A stretch of 64,000 nt of DNA from an uncultured Lachnospiraceae bacterium (GCA_947169385.1 CAMVPR010000002.1:49867-113866), one strand, 5' to 3'; positions 9,621 to 19,790 are shown, counted from the first letter of the stretch. The notes: generated from the letters alone by a model not told the origin. Made by a program: numbers and translations.

Positions 9621-11909
9621 ATGGCAATCACTATTGCTTTAGCAGGCAATCCTAACAGCGGTAAGACCACTTTGTTTAACGCACTGACAGGTGCCAACCA
9701 GTACGTTGGTAACTGGCCCGGTGTTACAGTTGAGAAGAAGGAGGGTAAGATCAAGGGAGATAAAGATGTAACTCTCCAGGACCTTCCGGGTATTTATTCA
9801 TTATCACCTTATTCACTTGAGGAAGTTGTTGCTCGTGAATATTTGGTAAATGAAAAACCAGATGCAATTCTTAATATTATAGACGGAACCAATATTGAGC
9901 GTAACCTATATCTTACTTCTCAGTTATTAGAGCTCAATATCCCGGTTGTAGTTGCTGTCAATATGATGGATCTTGTTGAGAAAAACGGCGACACAATCAA
10001 CATAAACGAGTTATCTAAGAAGCTTAAGTGCCCTGTATACGAGGTGAGCGCACTTAAGAAATCAGGTATTAAAGAAGTAATCAACGCAACAATCGAAGTT
10101 GCCAAGGCTTCAGATAAATCAGTTTCTTATCTTAATTTTTCAAATGAAGTTGAAAATGCATTATCAGAAATCGGTAATATAATAACCAACAGAGTAGATT
10201 CCAATCTTATGCGTTGGTTCTCGGTTAAGTTTTTTGAAAGGGATGAGAAAGTTGCAGAATCAGTTAAACTCTCCGGCAACTTAGCTCAGAAGGTCGAGAA
10301 TGTAATCACCGCCCTTGAGAAGGAGCTTGACGACGATTCGGAAAGTATCATCACTAACGAGAGATATAACGCAATCTCAGATATTACCAAAGGTACTGTT
10401 AAGAAGAAAGCTACCAAAGACCACATGACCACATCTGATAAGGTGGATAAGATTGTTACTAACCGTATCTTGGGTCTTCCTATATTTGCAGCGATTATGT
10501 TCATTATATATGCTGTAGCGATGGGTGGATGGCCTGTTTCAATCGGTACAATGGCTACTGATTTTACTAATGATGTAATCTTTGGTGAGTGGGTTCCCGG
10601 TCTTTTTGATAAGATTTTATCTGCTTGCAATGTTGATGACGGAAGCTGGTTATACGGTCTTATCCAGAACGGTATCGTAGCAGGTTTCGGAGCTGTTATC
10701 GGTTTCGTTCCTCAGATGCTTGTACTCTTCCTCTTCCTCTCTATCTTGGAGGATATCGGATACATGGCTCGTGTAGCTTTCGTTATGGACAGGATATTCA
10801 GACAGTTCGGACTTTCAGGTAAATCATTTATCCCTGTTTTGGTTGCTACAGGATGTGGTGTTCCCGGTATCATGGCTTCAAGAACCATTGAAAATGACAG
10901 AGACAGAAAGATGACAATCATGACTACAACATTTATCCCTTGTGGAGCTAAGCTTCCTATCATCGGACTTGTTGCGGGTGCTTTGTTCAACCAGTCGGCA
11001 TGGGTTTCAACATCAGCATTTTTCATCGGAATTCTTTCTATTATTCTTTCAGGTATAATTCTTAAGAAGTTCAAGGCATTTGCCGGTGAGCCTGCTCCTT
11101 TCGTAATGGAGCTTCCTTCTTACCATGTGCCTTCGGTAAGAAATGTTTTGAGTGCAACCTGGGAGCGTGGCTGGTCTTTCATTAAGAGAGCAGGCTCAGT
11201 CATCGTCATTGCATCAATCATTATCTGGTTCTTCTCTTCTTTTGGAACCATAAACGGCAAGTTCGGTATGGTTGAGGATATGTTTGCAGACGAATCAATC
11301 GTTACTGAGTCAGTTGTTAATGATATTGCTGATAGAATGAATATTCCTGTAGAGGATGTTGCTCCTATGGATTCATCTATGCTTGCTGCTGTAGGTAATG
11401 GAATGTCATTCTTATTCAAGCCTCTTGGCTTCGGAACATGGAAGTCTGCGGTTGCAACAGTTACCGGTCTTGTAGCAAAAGAGGAGGTTATAGGAACCTT
11501 CGGTGTGCTTTATAATTATGATGAAGAGGCTACAGGCGAGGAATTGGGTGAAAAAGGTGAGAGCATCTGGCCTAGAGTTGCTGATGACTTCACACCGATT
11601 GCTGCATTTGCATTCATGGTATTCAACTTGCTCTGTGCACCATGCTTCGCTGCTATCGGTGCAATTAAGCGTGAGATGAACAATGCCAAATGGACCTGGG
11701 CCGCAATCGGATATATGACCTTATGGGCATATGTACTTGCATTGATGATTTACCAGATTGGTGGTTTGTTTACAGGAACGTTAAGTTTCGGAGTTGGCAC
11801 TGTATTCGGATTCATTTTACTTGGTCTCCTAATCTTCTTCCTTTTCAGAAAGGGATATGTCGCTGACGACGAAGTTCACAATCTTACAGATGTTGCATCT
11901 GACAAGTAA
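9621..11909 (+). CDS. feoB: Ferrous iron transport protein B
   Basis: GNPNSGKTTLFNALTG G1 motif, NWPGVTVEKKEG, DLPGIYSL; membrane core LEDIGYMARVAFVMDRIFRQFGLSGKSFIPVLVATGCGVPGIMASRTI. Confidence 0.97.
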   Translation: MAITIALAGNPNSGKTTLFNALTGANQYVGNWPGVTVEKKEGKIKGDKDVTLQDLPGIYSLSPYSLEEVVAREYLVNEKPDAILNIIDGTNIERNLYLTSQLLELNIPVVVAVNMMDLVEKNGDTININELSKKLKCPVYEVSALKKSGIKEVINATIEVAKASDKSVSYLNFSNEVENALSEIGNIITNRVDSNLMRWFSVKFFERDEKVAESVKLSGNLAQKVENVITALEKELDDDSESIITNERYNAISDITKGTVKKKATKDHMTTSDKVDKIVTNRILGLPIFAAIMFIIYAVAMGGWPVSIGTMATDFTNDVIFGEWVPGLFDKILSACNVDDGSWLYGLIQNGIVAGFGAVIGFVPQMLVLFLFLSILEDIGYMARVAFVMDRIFRQFGLSGKSFIPVLVATGCGVPGIMASRTIENDRDRKMTIMTTTFIPCGAKLPIIGLVAGALFNQSAWVSTSAFFIGILSIILSGIILKKFKAFAGEPAPFVMELPSYHVPSVRNVLSATWERGWSFIKRAGSVIVIASIIIWFFSSFGTINGKFGMVEDMFADESIVTESVVNDIADRMNIPVEDVAPMDSSMLAAVGNGMSFLFKPLGFGTWKSAVATVTGLVAKEEVIGTFGVLYNYDEEATGEELGEKGESIWPRVADDFTPIAAFAFMVFNLLCAPCFAAIGAIKREMNNAKWTWAAIGYMTLWAYVLALMIYQIGGLFTGTLSFGVGTVFGFILLGLLIFFLFRKGYVADDEVHNLTDVASDK

Positions 11910-11927
11910 TTAGTGTATATTAGTAAT

Positions 11928-11956
11928 GGTGGGGCTTAAGTCGCCCCACCTTTTTA
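11928..11956 (+). terminator. Intrinsic terminator-like hairpin after feoB
   Basis: GGTGGGGCTTAAGTCGCCCCACCTTTTT. Confidence 0.75.
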
Positions 11957-11977
11957 TTAGATTAAGGTGGGATTATT

Positions 11978-12160
11978 ATGGGATTCTTTATAGTTTTGTT
12001 AGCGGTATGCGTTTTGATTGCGTTATGCATAAAAGATTTAATACCCCCTAAGAAACAAGAAGGAGGCTGTGATGGTGCTTCGTGCAGCGGATGTGCCGGA
12101 TGTAATTCTTCAGATTCAGAGATTATTGTGACTGTCAAGAGACCTAAGGAGGATGAATAA
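11978..12160 (+). CDS. FeoB-associated Cys-rich membrane protein
   Basis: Single N-terminal TM followed by GGCDGASCSGCAGC; directly downstream of feoB. Confidence 0.8.
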   Translation: MGFFIVLLAVCVLIALCIKDLIPPKKQEGGCDGASCSGCAGCNSSDSEIIVTVKRPKEDE

Positions 12161-12162
12161 TC

Positions 12163-12411
12163 ATGATAGAGACAACAGTATCAATTGAAGGTATGATGTG
12201 TAACATGTGCGAGACTCATGTTAATGAGACATTCAGAAAGAAGTTTAATATCAAGAAGGTTAGTGCCGACCACAAGAAGAAACAGGCAGTAATTATAAGC
12301 GAGAATGAGCTTAACGAAGAAGAAGTCAAGGACGCAGTTACGGAGCTTGGATATGATTATCTTGGAATGACTTCTAAAGAACACGTCAAGAAAGGCTTGT
12401 TTAAAAGGTGA
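12163..12411 (+). CDS. Heavy-metal-associated (HMA) domain protein
   Basis: VSIEGMMCNMCETHVNETFRKKFNIKKVSADHKKKQAVI: GMxCxxC metal-binding motif. Confidence 0.88.
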   Translation: MIETTVSIEGMMCNMCETHVNETFRKKFNIKKVSADHKKKQAVIISENELNEEEVKDAVTELGYDYLGMTSKEHVKKGLFKR

Positions 12412-12415
12412 ATCT

Positions 12416-12763
12416 ATGGGAATACTCGACAGAATTAAGACTGTTTATGCAACCGAGATTGTAGCCGTAACTTATGATGGCAAGTCTGTAACTAATTTTG
12501 AACAGGGAGATGCGTTTTGGATATACGCAATCGATAAAGACAAGGTAGTCAGAATGCAGATATTGTCGTTATACTCAAGAGATACAAGCGCTGTCATTGA
12601 GCAGCTTAGACGTATCAGAGTTGATGTTATCATCTCCAAAAACTTCGGCCCTAAGGCCATGAACGAACTTAAGAATGCCGGCTACAAGTTGGTAACATTT
12701 GACGGAGGTGCCAAAGCTTCCGTTAAGGCTTATGCAACAGGCAAGATAAAAGCAATCGGGTAG
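12416..12763 (+). CDS. NifX/NifB-like dinitrogenase iron-molybdenum cofactor domain protein
   Basis: VDVIISKNFGPKAMNELKNAGYKLVTFDGGAKASVKAYATGKI resembles the NifX-type fold; 4 bp after the HMA gene. Confidence 0.65.
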   Translation: MGILDRIKTVYATEIVAVTYDGKSVTNFEQGDAFWIYAIDKDKVVRMQILSLYSRDTSAVIEQLRRIRVDVIISKNFGPKAMNELKNAGYKLVTFDGGAKASVKAYATGKIKAIG

Positions 12764-12784
12764 GTTAAACCTACCCGATGTTTA

Positions 12785-14686
12785 TTATATAATCTCAAGA
12801 AGTGTACTCTTAGGAACCGGTTTAGAGAAGAAGTAACCTTGAAGATAATCAACTCCCAGTGACGTCAGCACATCTATATGCTCCTGCTTCTCAACGCCTT
12901 CAACCAACACCGCTGCCCCAAGATCGTGAATCATATTGATACTGTTCTTAAGGATTGTACGACCGTTAGCGTTCTTCTCGGCGCTCCACAATATACTCTT
13001 ATCAATCTTAACAACATCGAAATCCAGGGCAAATATCGATTCCATGTTGGAATATCCGGTACCATAATCATCCATAGAAAGCTTGAATCCGCTTGTCTTA
13101 AGATTCTTAGCTATCTCAGAAAGCACCTGATAATCATCAGCTCCGACAGATTCCGTAATCTCAAAGTTAATCATAGCATGATCAACCTCGTACTTGTCTA
13201 CGATTCTAACAGTATGCTCAAAGAATCCCGGACTTAAGCACTGAACAACCGACAGGTTGACATTAATACAATCCATACCCTTACTACTAGGGATACCACT
13301 CTTGATAAACTTACATACTTCATTTAACACAAAGTCATCAATCTCTTCTACAAGTCCCATCTGCTCGGCAACAGGAATAAACTCTTCAGGCGATATGAAC
13401 CCAATTGAGTCATCTATCATCCTGACCAGCGCTTCCGCTCCATGAAGTGAAGGACCAACAAGATTATACGTCGGCTGATAATATACCTCGAACTTCTCTT
13501 CTCTTAAGTTGCGCTTAACAGCCCTTTCAACCTCAGCCCTTCTCATAATCCAAGCGATATCTATATCCTCCGGATTAGCATTAGCAGGAATAAGCTTGTC
13601 CGCAACAAACAAAACATCAGCGATAGTGTTTAATTCTCCGGGAAGAGATGTATCAATAATCGCCGCCTTAAGAATCAGCTCGACATTTAATATATCCCAC
13701 TTATCCTTAAATCGATTACTAACCCTATCTACTATATCGTTAACTTCTTCATCCTCACATCCGATAAATGTCATTACAAATGTGTCAGAGTTGGGATGAT
13801 ACAGGTTATACCTAGGAACCAATGATGTCAAATACTTAGAGATTGCGGTAGTCATAACATCGTTGTTAGCAGAACCGGTTAATCGTTCTACAACTTCAGA
13901 ATTGGCAATCTTGATAAAGAGCAGTCTCATATCATCATTAAGCGCTATGGAATTATGTACATCCATCTGTAGTGCCTTGCGATTATAGATGTTGGTGTCG
14001 GAATCAAGTCTGTCGTCCTCACTCTCCACAGCAAGCATAATGCCCATAAGTGCTATCGACTCTGCAAACAACTCACTCTTGATATTGATATCAAACAACT
14101 GTATAAGAATACCTCCCAGCGACAGTATAAAGAAATACACTATCGCTACACTACGCCTTTTGGTTATGGCATTCCATGAGAATAGAAGTTCCGACAAGGA
14201 TAGCACATAGTAAAGACCGGCAGCACCATAAATAAGCGCCTCTGCCCAGTTCCTGCTAAAACTAAAATAGGAATCATAATAGTATACGCAGTGAAAAAAA
14301 GGATTCACAATAACAAACCCTTCTGTTATAAGAAGCGGAATTCCGGTGATGATATTGCGAAACATGCTCCTCTTTCTGATAACACCGGTAACACACAGTA
14401 CATAATAATAAAATATAGGACACAGTGCAGTATGCAGAAAGAAGTATAAGAATTGGAAAATCTCAAGCAAAATATACGCTGACGAATTGTATGCCGCCTT
14501 CGGTTGAGTTAACGCTGCTCCCGTTGATGATATAGCATTCATAGTCAAGATGATTATCATAACAACAAAGAGCTTATTCTGCGGGCGGTCTGTCCTCTTC
14601 TGTAAAAAAGTAAAAAGCAAAACAGTCATACATATAGTAATCGTGGCCGCATAAAATGCTATATGAAATTCATTAGATAGATTCAT
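12785..14686 (-). CDS. Membrane-bound EAL-domain protein (c-di-GMP phosphodiesterase) with degenerate GGDEF region
   Basis: Multiple N-terminal TMs; GAEALVRMID, NVNLSV, FEITES, DDYGTGYSNM, VVKIDKSI, VEGVEKQEH, LQGYFFSKP; no GGDEF signature. Confidence 0.9.
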   Translation of the reverse strand: MNLSNEFHIAFYAATITICMTVLLFTFLQKRTDRPQNKLFVVMIIILTMNAISSTGAALTQPKAAYNSSAYILLEIFQFLYFFLHTALCPIFYYYVLCVTGVIRKRSMFRNIITGIPLLITEGFVIVNPFFHCVYYYDSYFSFSRNWAEALIYGAAGLYYVLSLSELLFSWNAITKRRSVAIVYFFILSLGGILIQLFDINIKSELFAESIALMGIMLAVESEDDRLDSDTNIYNRKALQMDVHNSIALNDDMRLLFIKIANSEVVERLTGSANNDVMTTAISKYLTSLVPRYNLYHPNSDTFVMTFIGCEDEEVNDIVDRVSNRFKDKWDILNVELILKAAIIDTSLPGELNTIADVLFVADKLIPANANPEDIDIAWIMRRAEVERAVKRNLREEKFEVYYQPTYNLVGPSLHGAEALVRMIDDSIGFISPEEFIPVAEQMGLVEEIDDFVLNEVCKFIKSGIPSSKGMDCINVNLSVVQCLSPGFFEHTVRIVDKYEVDHAMINFEITESVGADDYQVLSEIAKNLKTSGFKLSMDDYGTGYSNMESIFALDFDVVKIDKSILWSAEKNANGRTILKNSINMIHDLGAAVLVEGVEKQEHIDVLTSLGVDYLQGYFFSKPVPKSTLLEII

Positions 14687-14815
14687 TACGCGTCCACCTC
14701 CGATAACTTATATTAACTGTTAACTTCCTAATATTCTACCACATTCCGCCTCAAATTGCACCAAATAATTTAAGGACGGGCTCTGTTGCATTTCACAAAA
14801 CCCGTCCTTATATAT

Positions 14816-14847
14816 GCGTCATTCTGAGCGAAGCGAAGAATCTTAGC
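14816..14847. repeat. Family B half-element
   Basis: GCGTCATTCTGAGCGAAGCGAAGAATCTTA. Confidence 0.75.
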
Positions 14848-14854
14848 AATTTTA

Positions 14855-15721
14855 TTAATTCAAAGGTTTAACTTCCCCTTTATAATTATAGCAACCACTG
14901 TACATAACTGAAAAGTCATCAGCCTTCACCCTTACATTATACTCATCTCCATATCCAAGACCCGGTTGGTATATAAAAAGATTGTATACAGGAATCTCTT
15001 CATCATCCTCTTCTCCAAAATAAGACACCAATACAACATAGCTATCATCGATGTCAACACCGTATGATTTCTTGATTAATTTCTTAGACACATCAACAGC
15101 TTTACTCTCACCACTTCCCTCTTCTACCTTAGTTGACTCGAGCGCCACTCCACGTCCGGGCTCTACTCCTTCAGCCTCAAGATTCTGAATGTTGACATAT
15201 CTCTTCTTCGCATCATGATCGATATATTGAAGCAATTGATCATCCGACATATCATCAGCAGGAAGATATACCTTATTGTCTTCCTCTACATATGCGACTT
15301 CATCATCAGCTCTTTCAGCATTTGTCTTATAATGCGCCATTTCTTTCTCAGGGAAAATGCCATCATCATAATACTTTCTCTCAAGAACAAGGCTCCTTTC
15401 AATTTCGCTTTTACTTAATTCCCTTGAAAATCCTTCATCCAACGAAACAAAAGTATCCTTGTCAACCTCTGTCGTATACGCCGCTACTTCACTCTCACTC
15501 ATGCCTTGTAGGCGTTGCTTAAACGTTATTACAGCAGCACTTACACTTACAGTTGTCAGGCTAAATGCCGCCACAAGAATAACAGCCATAAGCGCTGTAG
15601 AATAGCGGAACTTAATATCTCCTGCTCTGGCACCTTCCTTACATCCTTCCAAAATATCCTGCTTCATTTGATCACTTATCTCAATGTTGGATAATATCCT
15701 CTTGTCTATACTATTTCTCAT
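14855..15721 (-). CDS. Single-TM membrane protein, probable partner (anti-sigma-like) of the adjacent ECF sigma factor
   Basis: N-terminal cytoplasmic segment, one TM (ALMAVILVAAFSLTTVSVSAAVI), acidic extracellular region; start overlaps the sigma gene end by 11 bp. Confidence 0.55.
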   Translation of the reverse strand: MRNSIDKRILSNIEISDQMKQDILEGCKEGARAGDIKFRYSTALMAVILVAAFSLTTVSVSAAVITFKQRLQGMSESEVAAYTTEVDKDTFVSLDEGFSRELSKSEIERSLVLERKYYDDGIFPEKEMAHYKTNAERADDEVAYVEEDNKVYLPADDMSDDQLLQYIDHDAKKRYVNIQNLEAEGVEPGRGVALESTKVEEGSGESKAVDVSKKLIKKSYGVDIDDSYVVLVSYFGEEDDEEIPVYNLFIYQPGLGYGDEYNVRVKADDFSVMYSGCYNYKGEVKPLN

Positions 15722-16211
15722 ATACTAATCCCTCCTCATATTCCTGTTTAAGTTTCTTTCTAGCCCTTTCTAATCTTTTCTTAGCTGCATGTGAAGAAAT
15801 GCTTAGAATCCTGGCGGTCTCATCAATTGAATACCCTTCAATGTAATAGAGTATAACAACTGATTTTAGTTTGTAGTTTAGGTTCCATACTAATGATAAT
15901 AAATCGCTTTCTTCCCCGCTTAATCCGTTTGTAATAAGCGTTGTCTCATCGATATTATCAAGTGGTACCGTAGAATGTCTTTTATGAAATCTCAAGAATT
16001 CCCTGCATTTATTCTGTGAAACCTTGATAAGCCATGCTTTCTTGTGTTCTTCACTTTGAAGTATCGGATTCTTAGTGTGGTACGCAAGAAAAGTCTCTTG
16101 TAAGACATCCTTGACATCATGTTCATCTTTGAGAATCACAAAACATATCTTATATAACATATCACTGTACTTATTAATAACAGCCTCTAAGTCGCTACTT
16201 ACATTAGCCAT
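15711..16211 (-). CDS. RNA polymerase sigma-70 factor, ECF subfamily
   Basis: YSDMLYKICFVILKDEHDVKDVLQETFLAYH (region 2); YIEGYSIDETARILSISSHAAKKRLERARKKL (region 4). ATG 16211 preceded by GGAGG. Confidence 0.9.
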   Translation of the reverse strand: MANVSSDLEAVINKYSDMLYKICFVILKDEHDVKDVLQETFLAYHTKNPILQSEEHKKAWLIKVSQNKCREFLRFHKRHSTVPLDNIDETTLITNGLSGEESDLLSLVWNLNYKLKSVVILYYIEGYSIDETARILSISSHAAKKRLERARKKLKQEYEEGLVYEK

Positions 16212-16363
16212 CACAAACCTCCTTTTTAGTTATATGAGTGATTCGAATTACCCTTTCACTATTAATATGCACAACTAACTAAAAAAGTGACATTATTCTT
16301 AAAATTTTTGAATCTTCAATATTTAAACCAATTATAACACTAATGACAATCGATACAATATAA

Positions 16364-16392
16364 AAAAGGCTTCAGGAATCCCCGAAGCCTTC
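16364..16392 (-). terminator. Hairpin downstream of trpS
   Basis: AAAAAAGGCTTCAGGAATCCCCGAAGCCTTCT; GAAGGCTTC stem, U-run on the minus strand. Confidence 0.75.
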
Positions 16393-16400
16393 TATTAACA

Positions 16401-17402
16401 TTAAATCTGATAAAATCCTACCTTCTTATAAACCTTTCTCAAGGTCTTGTTGGCGATATAAGAAGCTCTCTCCGCACCCTTCTTATATACATCCTCTAAG
16501 TATGCCTTATCCTTAATAAGCCTCTCTGCTTCTTCTCTGATAGGTCTTAAACTCTCAATTACAGCCTCAGCAACTGCAGGTTTAAATGCGCCATAACCCT
16601 TGCCTGCAAATTCAGCCTCGATTTCTTCAAAGCTCTTACCTGTAACTGTAGAATAGATATTCATAAGGTTGGCTACACCCGGTTTCTCCTCAGGTGCAAA
16701 TCTTACAGGATTCTCTGTATCAGAATCCGTAACAGCTTTCTTAAACTTACGATTAATGGTATCCGGATCATCCATAATGAATACACAACCTTCCGGTATA
16801 GACTTAGACATCTTGTCATTAGGTGTTGTGAGACCATAGATTCTTGCACCGGTCTTGGCAATCAATGGCTCAGGAATCTTAAAGACATCTCCGTAAATGC
16901 TGTTAAAACGCTGTGCAATATCTCTTGTAAGCTCAATATGCTGTTTCTGATCCTCACCAACCGGTACATAGTCCGCCTGATAAAGAAGAATATCAGCTGC
17001 CATAAGTGCAGGATAGGTAAAAAGTCCGGCGTTAATGTTGTCCTTATGCTTGGCTGATTTGTCCTTGAACTGTGTCATTCTTGAAAGTTCGCCAAACATT
17101 GTGTAGCAATCAAGTACCCAGCCGAGCTGTGCGTGTGCAGGAACATGCGACTGTAAGAACAGAGTGTTCTTCTCAGGATCAAGTCCACAGGCTATATACT
17201 GTGCGAGCTGATTAAGAGATCTTTTTCTAAGTTCAGCCGGAACTTGTCTTACAGTGATAGTATGCATATCTGCCATAAAATAGTAACACTCATAGTCATC
17301 AACTCTCTCTGCCCAGTTCTTGATAGCGCCAAGGTAATTACCTAGGTGTAAGTCTCCACTAGGCTGAATGCCTGATAACATTCTCTTCTTGTTCTCTTCC
17401 AT
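16401..17402 (-). CDS. trpS: Tryptophan--tRNA ligase
   Basis: LSGIQPSGDLHLGNYLGAIKNW (HIGH-like), TPNDKMSKSIPEGCVFI (KMSKS). Confidence 0.97.
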   Translation of the reverse strand: MEENKKRMLSGIQPSGDLHLGNYLGAIKNWAERVDDYECYYFMADMHTITVRQVPAELRKRSLNQLAQYIACGLDPEKNTLFLQSHVPAHAQLGWVLDCYTMFGELSRMTQFKDKSAKHKDNINAGLFTYPALMAADILLYQADYVPVGEDQKQHIELTRDIAQRFNSIYGDVFKIPEPLIAKTGARIYGLTTPNDKMSKSIPEGCVFIMDDPDTINRKFKKAVTDSDTENPVRFAPEEKPGVANLMNIYSTVTGKSFEEIEAEFAGKGYGAFKPAVAEAVIESLRPIREEAERLIKDKAYLEDVYKKGAERASYIANKTLRKVYKKVGFYQI

Positions 17403-17438
17403 AGTAGTTATCTCCTAAATAGTAGTTTGTTATATGTT

Positions 17439-17484
17439 GCCCTTCGTATGAAGGGCAAAGATTCTTCGCTTCGCTCAGAATGAC
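17439..17484. repeat. Family B modular repeat: small hairpin module plus constant half-element
   Basis: GCCCTTCGTATGAAGGGC + AAAGATTCTTCGCTTCGCTCAGAATGACA. Confidence 0.85.
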
Positions 17485-17507
17485 ATTATTGTGATTGACA
17501 TAAGTTA

Positions 17508-19541
17508 TCAATCATGTGCTTTGGTTCTGATTTCTTCGCAAATCTTATCGATAAACTCAGTAAGAGGCATAGCTCCCTGCTCTTTCTCTTCACCACGTTT
17601 TCTTACAGAAACAGTGTTAGCATCTCTCTCCTTCTCACCTACAACAAGCATGTAAGGAATCTTCTCGTGTCTTGCCTCTCTAATCTTATATCCAAGCTTC
17701 TCAGCACGATAATCAACAGTGGCATGAACACCGTTCTTCTTAAGCTCATCATTAACCTTCTCAGCATAATCAAGGTACTTATCAGAAAGTGGAAGCACTC
17801 TAACCTGCTCAGGCATGAGCCATGTAGGAAGTGCTCCTGCATAATGCTCGATAAGCCAAGCCAATGTACGCTCATAACATCCCATTGAAGTTCTATGAAT
17901 GATATATGGACGCTGCTTCTCGCCATTCTTGTCTATATAGTACATATCGTAACGCTCAGAAAGGAACATATCAAGCTGAATGGTAATCATCGTATCTTCC
18001 TTGCCATAAACGTTCTTAGCCTGAATGTCAAGCTTAGGTCCGTAGAAAGCAGCCTCGCCCTCTTCTTCAGTGTACTCTAAACCGATATCATCAAGTATCT
18101 CTCTCATCGCATTCTGAACGTGATCCCAATCCTCTGCAGTTCCTAAGTATTTATCAGGATTAGCCGGATCCCACTTACTCATACGATATGTAACCTCATC
18201 CTCTAATCCCAATGTTGTAAGACAGTATTTAGCAAGCTTTACACAGTTCTTAAACTCGTCTGCAATCTGCTCAGGTGTACATATAAGATGGCCCTCTGAG
18301 ATTGTAAACTGTCTTACTCTTGTAAGACCATGCATCTCTCCTGAATCCTCATTTCTAAAGAGCGTAGATGTCTCACCCATACGATAAGGAAGATCTCTGT
18401 AACTGTGCTGTTTAGCTTTATATACAAAATACTGGAAAGGACAAGTCATAGGACGAAGTGCCATAACTTCTCTTCCATCATTGTCTGCGTAAACTTTCTC
18501 CTGAGCGTTCTTCATTGCAACACTTGTGTCGTTGTATAATTTCTGATCTTCAATGGCATCCTCTGCACTCATAAGATCATCATTTAATACAAACATTCCA
18601 TCCTTATAGTGGAACCAGTGATCTGAGAGCTTGTAAAGATTAGATTTAGCCATAAGAGGAGTACGGGTTCTCACATATCCCCATTCATAGTCCTCTAAAT
18701 CCTCAATCCAACGCTGCAAGGTCTGAATAACCTTGGTTCCCTTTGGCATGAAGAGTGGAAGTCCCTGTCCGATTACATCTACAGTTATGAAGAGTTCCAT
18801 CTCACGACCTAATCTGTTATGATCTCTCTTCTTTATATTCTCTAAAAACTCAAGTCTCTCTTCTAAATCCGCCTTCTTAGGATATGCTGTTCCATAGATT
18901 CTCACCAGCATTTTGTTGTTCTCATTGCCTCTCCAGTATGCGCCCGAAGAAGATGTGAGTTTAAAATACTTAATCTCCTTGGTATTCATAACGTGAGGTC
19001 CCGCGCAAAGATCGGTGAACTCTCCCTGTGAGTAAAATGAAAGTGTCTCACCCTCAGGCAGATCATTGATAAGCTCAATCTTATATGGCTCATCTTTCTC
19101 TGTCATAAGCTTCAATGCTTCTTCTCTCGAAAGCTCAAATCTCTCAATTGGATGAGCTTCCTTAACTATCTTCTTCATCTCCGCTTCAATCTTGTCAAGA
19201 TCTTCTCTTGAAAGTGAAGGCATATCGAAGTCATAATAGAATCCCTGATCCACAGATGGACCGATTGTACATTTAGCATCAGGATACAATCTCTTAACTG
19301 CCTGCGCTAAGATATGTGCGCAAGAGTGATTAAAGCATCTCTGACCGGCATCATCCTTAAATGTAAGGATATTCAGGGTGCAATCCTCAGATATAACTGT
19401 TCTCTGGTCAACAACCTCTCCGTTAACCTCTCCTGCAAGTGTCATTCTTCCTAATCCCTCGCTGATGTCAGAAGCAATATCTCTGACAGACATCGGGCTC
19501 TCGTACTCCTTAAAAGAGCCATCCTTAAGTGTGATCTTCAT
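17508..19541 (-). CDS. thrS: Threonine--tRNA ligase
   Basis: TGS-domain N-terminus MKITLKDGSFKEYESP; ThrRS motifs MTCPFQYFVYK, RMGETSTLFRNEDSGEMHGLTRVRQFT, HRTSMGCYERTLAWLIEHYAG. Start taken as ATG 19541 behind AGGAGG; the upstream part of the given ORF is leader sequence. Confidence 0.96.
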   Translation of the reverse strand: MKITLKDGSFKEYESPMSVRDIASDISEGLGRMTLAGEVNGEVVDQRTVISEDCTLNILTFKDDAGQRCFNHSCAHILAQAVKRLYPDAKCTIGPSVDQGFYYDFDMPSLSREDLDKIEAEMKKIVKEAHPIERFELSREEALKLMTEKDEPYKIELINDLPEGETLSFYSQGEFTDLCAGPHVMNTKEIKYFKLTSSSGAYWRGNENNKMLVRIYGTAYPKKADLEERLEFLENIKKRDHNRLGREMELFITVDVIGQGLPLFMPKGTKVIQTLQRWIEDLEDYEWGYVRTRTPLMAKSNLYKLSDHWFHYKDGMFVLNDDLMSAEDAIEDQKLYNDTSVAMKNAQEKVYADNDGREVMALRPMTCPFQYFVYKAKQHSYRDLPYRMGETSTLFRNEDSGEMHGLTRVRQFTISEGHLICTPEQIADEFKNCVKLAKYCLTTLGLEDEVTYRMSKWDPANPDKYLGTAEDWDHVQNAMREILDDIGLEYTEEEGEAAFYGPKLDIQAKNVYGKEDTMITIQLDMFLSERYDMYYIDKNGEKQRPYIIHRTSMGCYERTLAWLIEHYAGALPTWLMPEQVRVLPLSDKYLDYAEKVNDELKKNGVHATVDYRAEKLGYKIREARHEKIPYMLVVGEKERDANTVSVRKRGEEKEQGAMPLTEFIDKICEEIRTKAHD

Positions 19542-19569
19542 AGTAACCATCCTCCTAAAATATAATATA

Positions 19570-19790
19570 AAAATCTTAGGGACGAAAAAATCCCTGACGT
19601 TAAAACGCCAGGGACGATATAATCGCGGTTCCACCCTAATTCCTCAAATACATGAGGCACCTTAAAAATCATCTGTAACGGGATGTCCCGTCCTGCTTAA
19701 TCACAGGCTGCTCTGAGTTGGTTAGTCTCGTCATAGCATTATAATATGTATAATATCAGGATTTCTCCTTAAACATTATCATTGTATGAA
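19570..19790 (-). promoter_or_regulatory. T-box riboswitch leader of thrS, including terminator
   Basis: Minus strand has the T-box core GAATTAGGGTGGAACCGCG and then terminator GTCCCTGGCGTTTTAACGTCAGGGATTTTTT. 5' boundary approximate. Confidence 0.93.

Noticed and set aside
9317-9754. 145 aa minus-strand ORF across feoA/feoB
   Set aside because: Antisense to two well-supported feo genes.
12416-12763. Nitrogenase-related function from the NifX-like protein
   Set aside because: No nif structural or assembly genes in the window; the domain is widespread outside nitrogen fixation.
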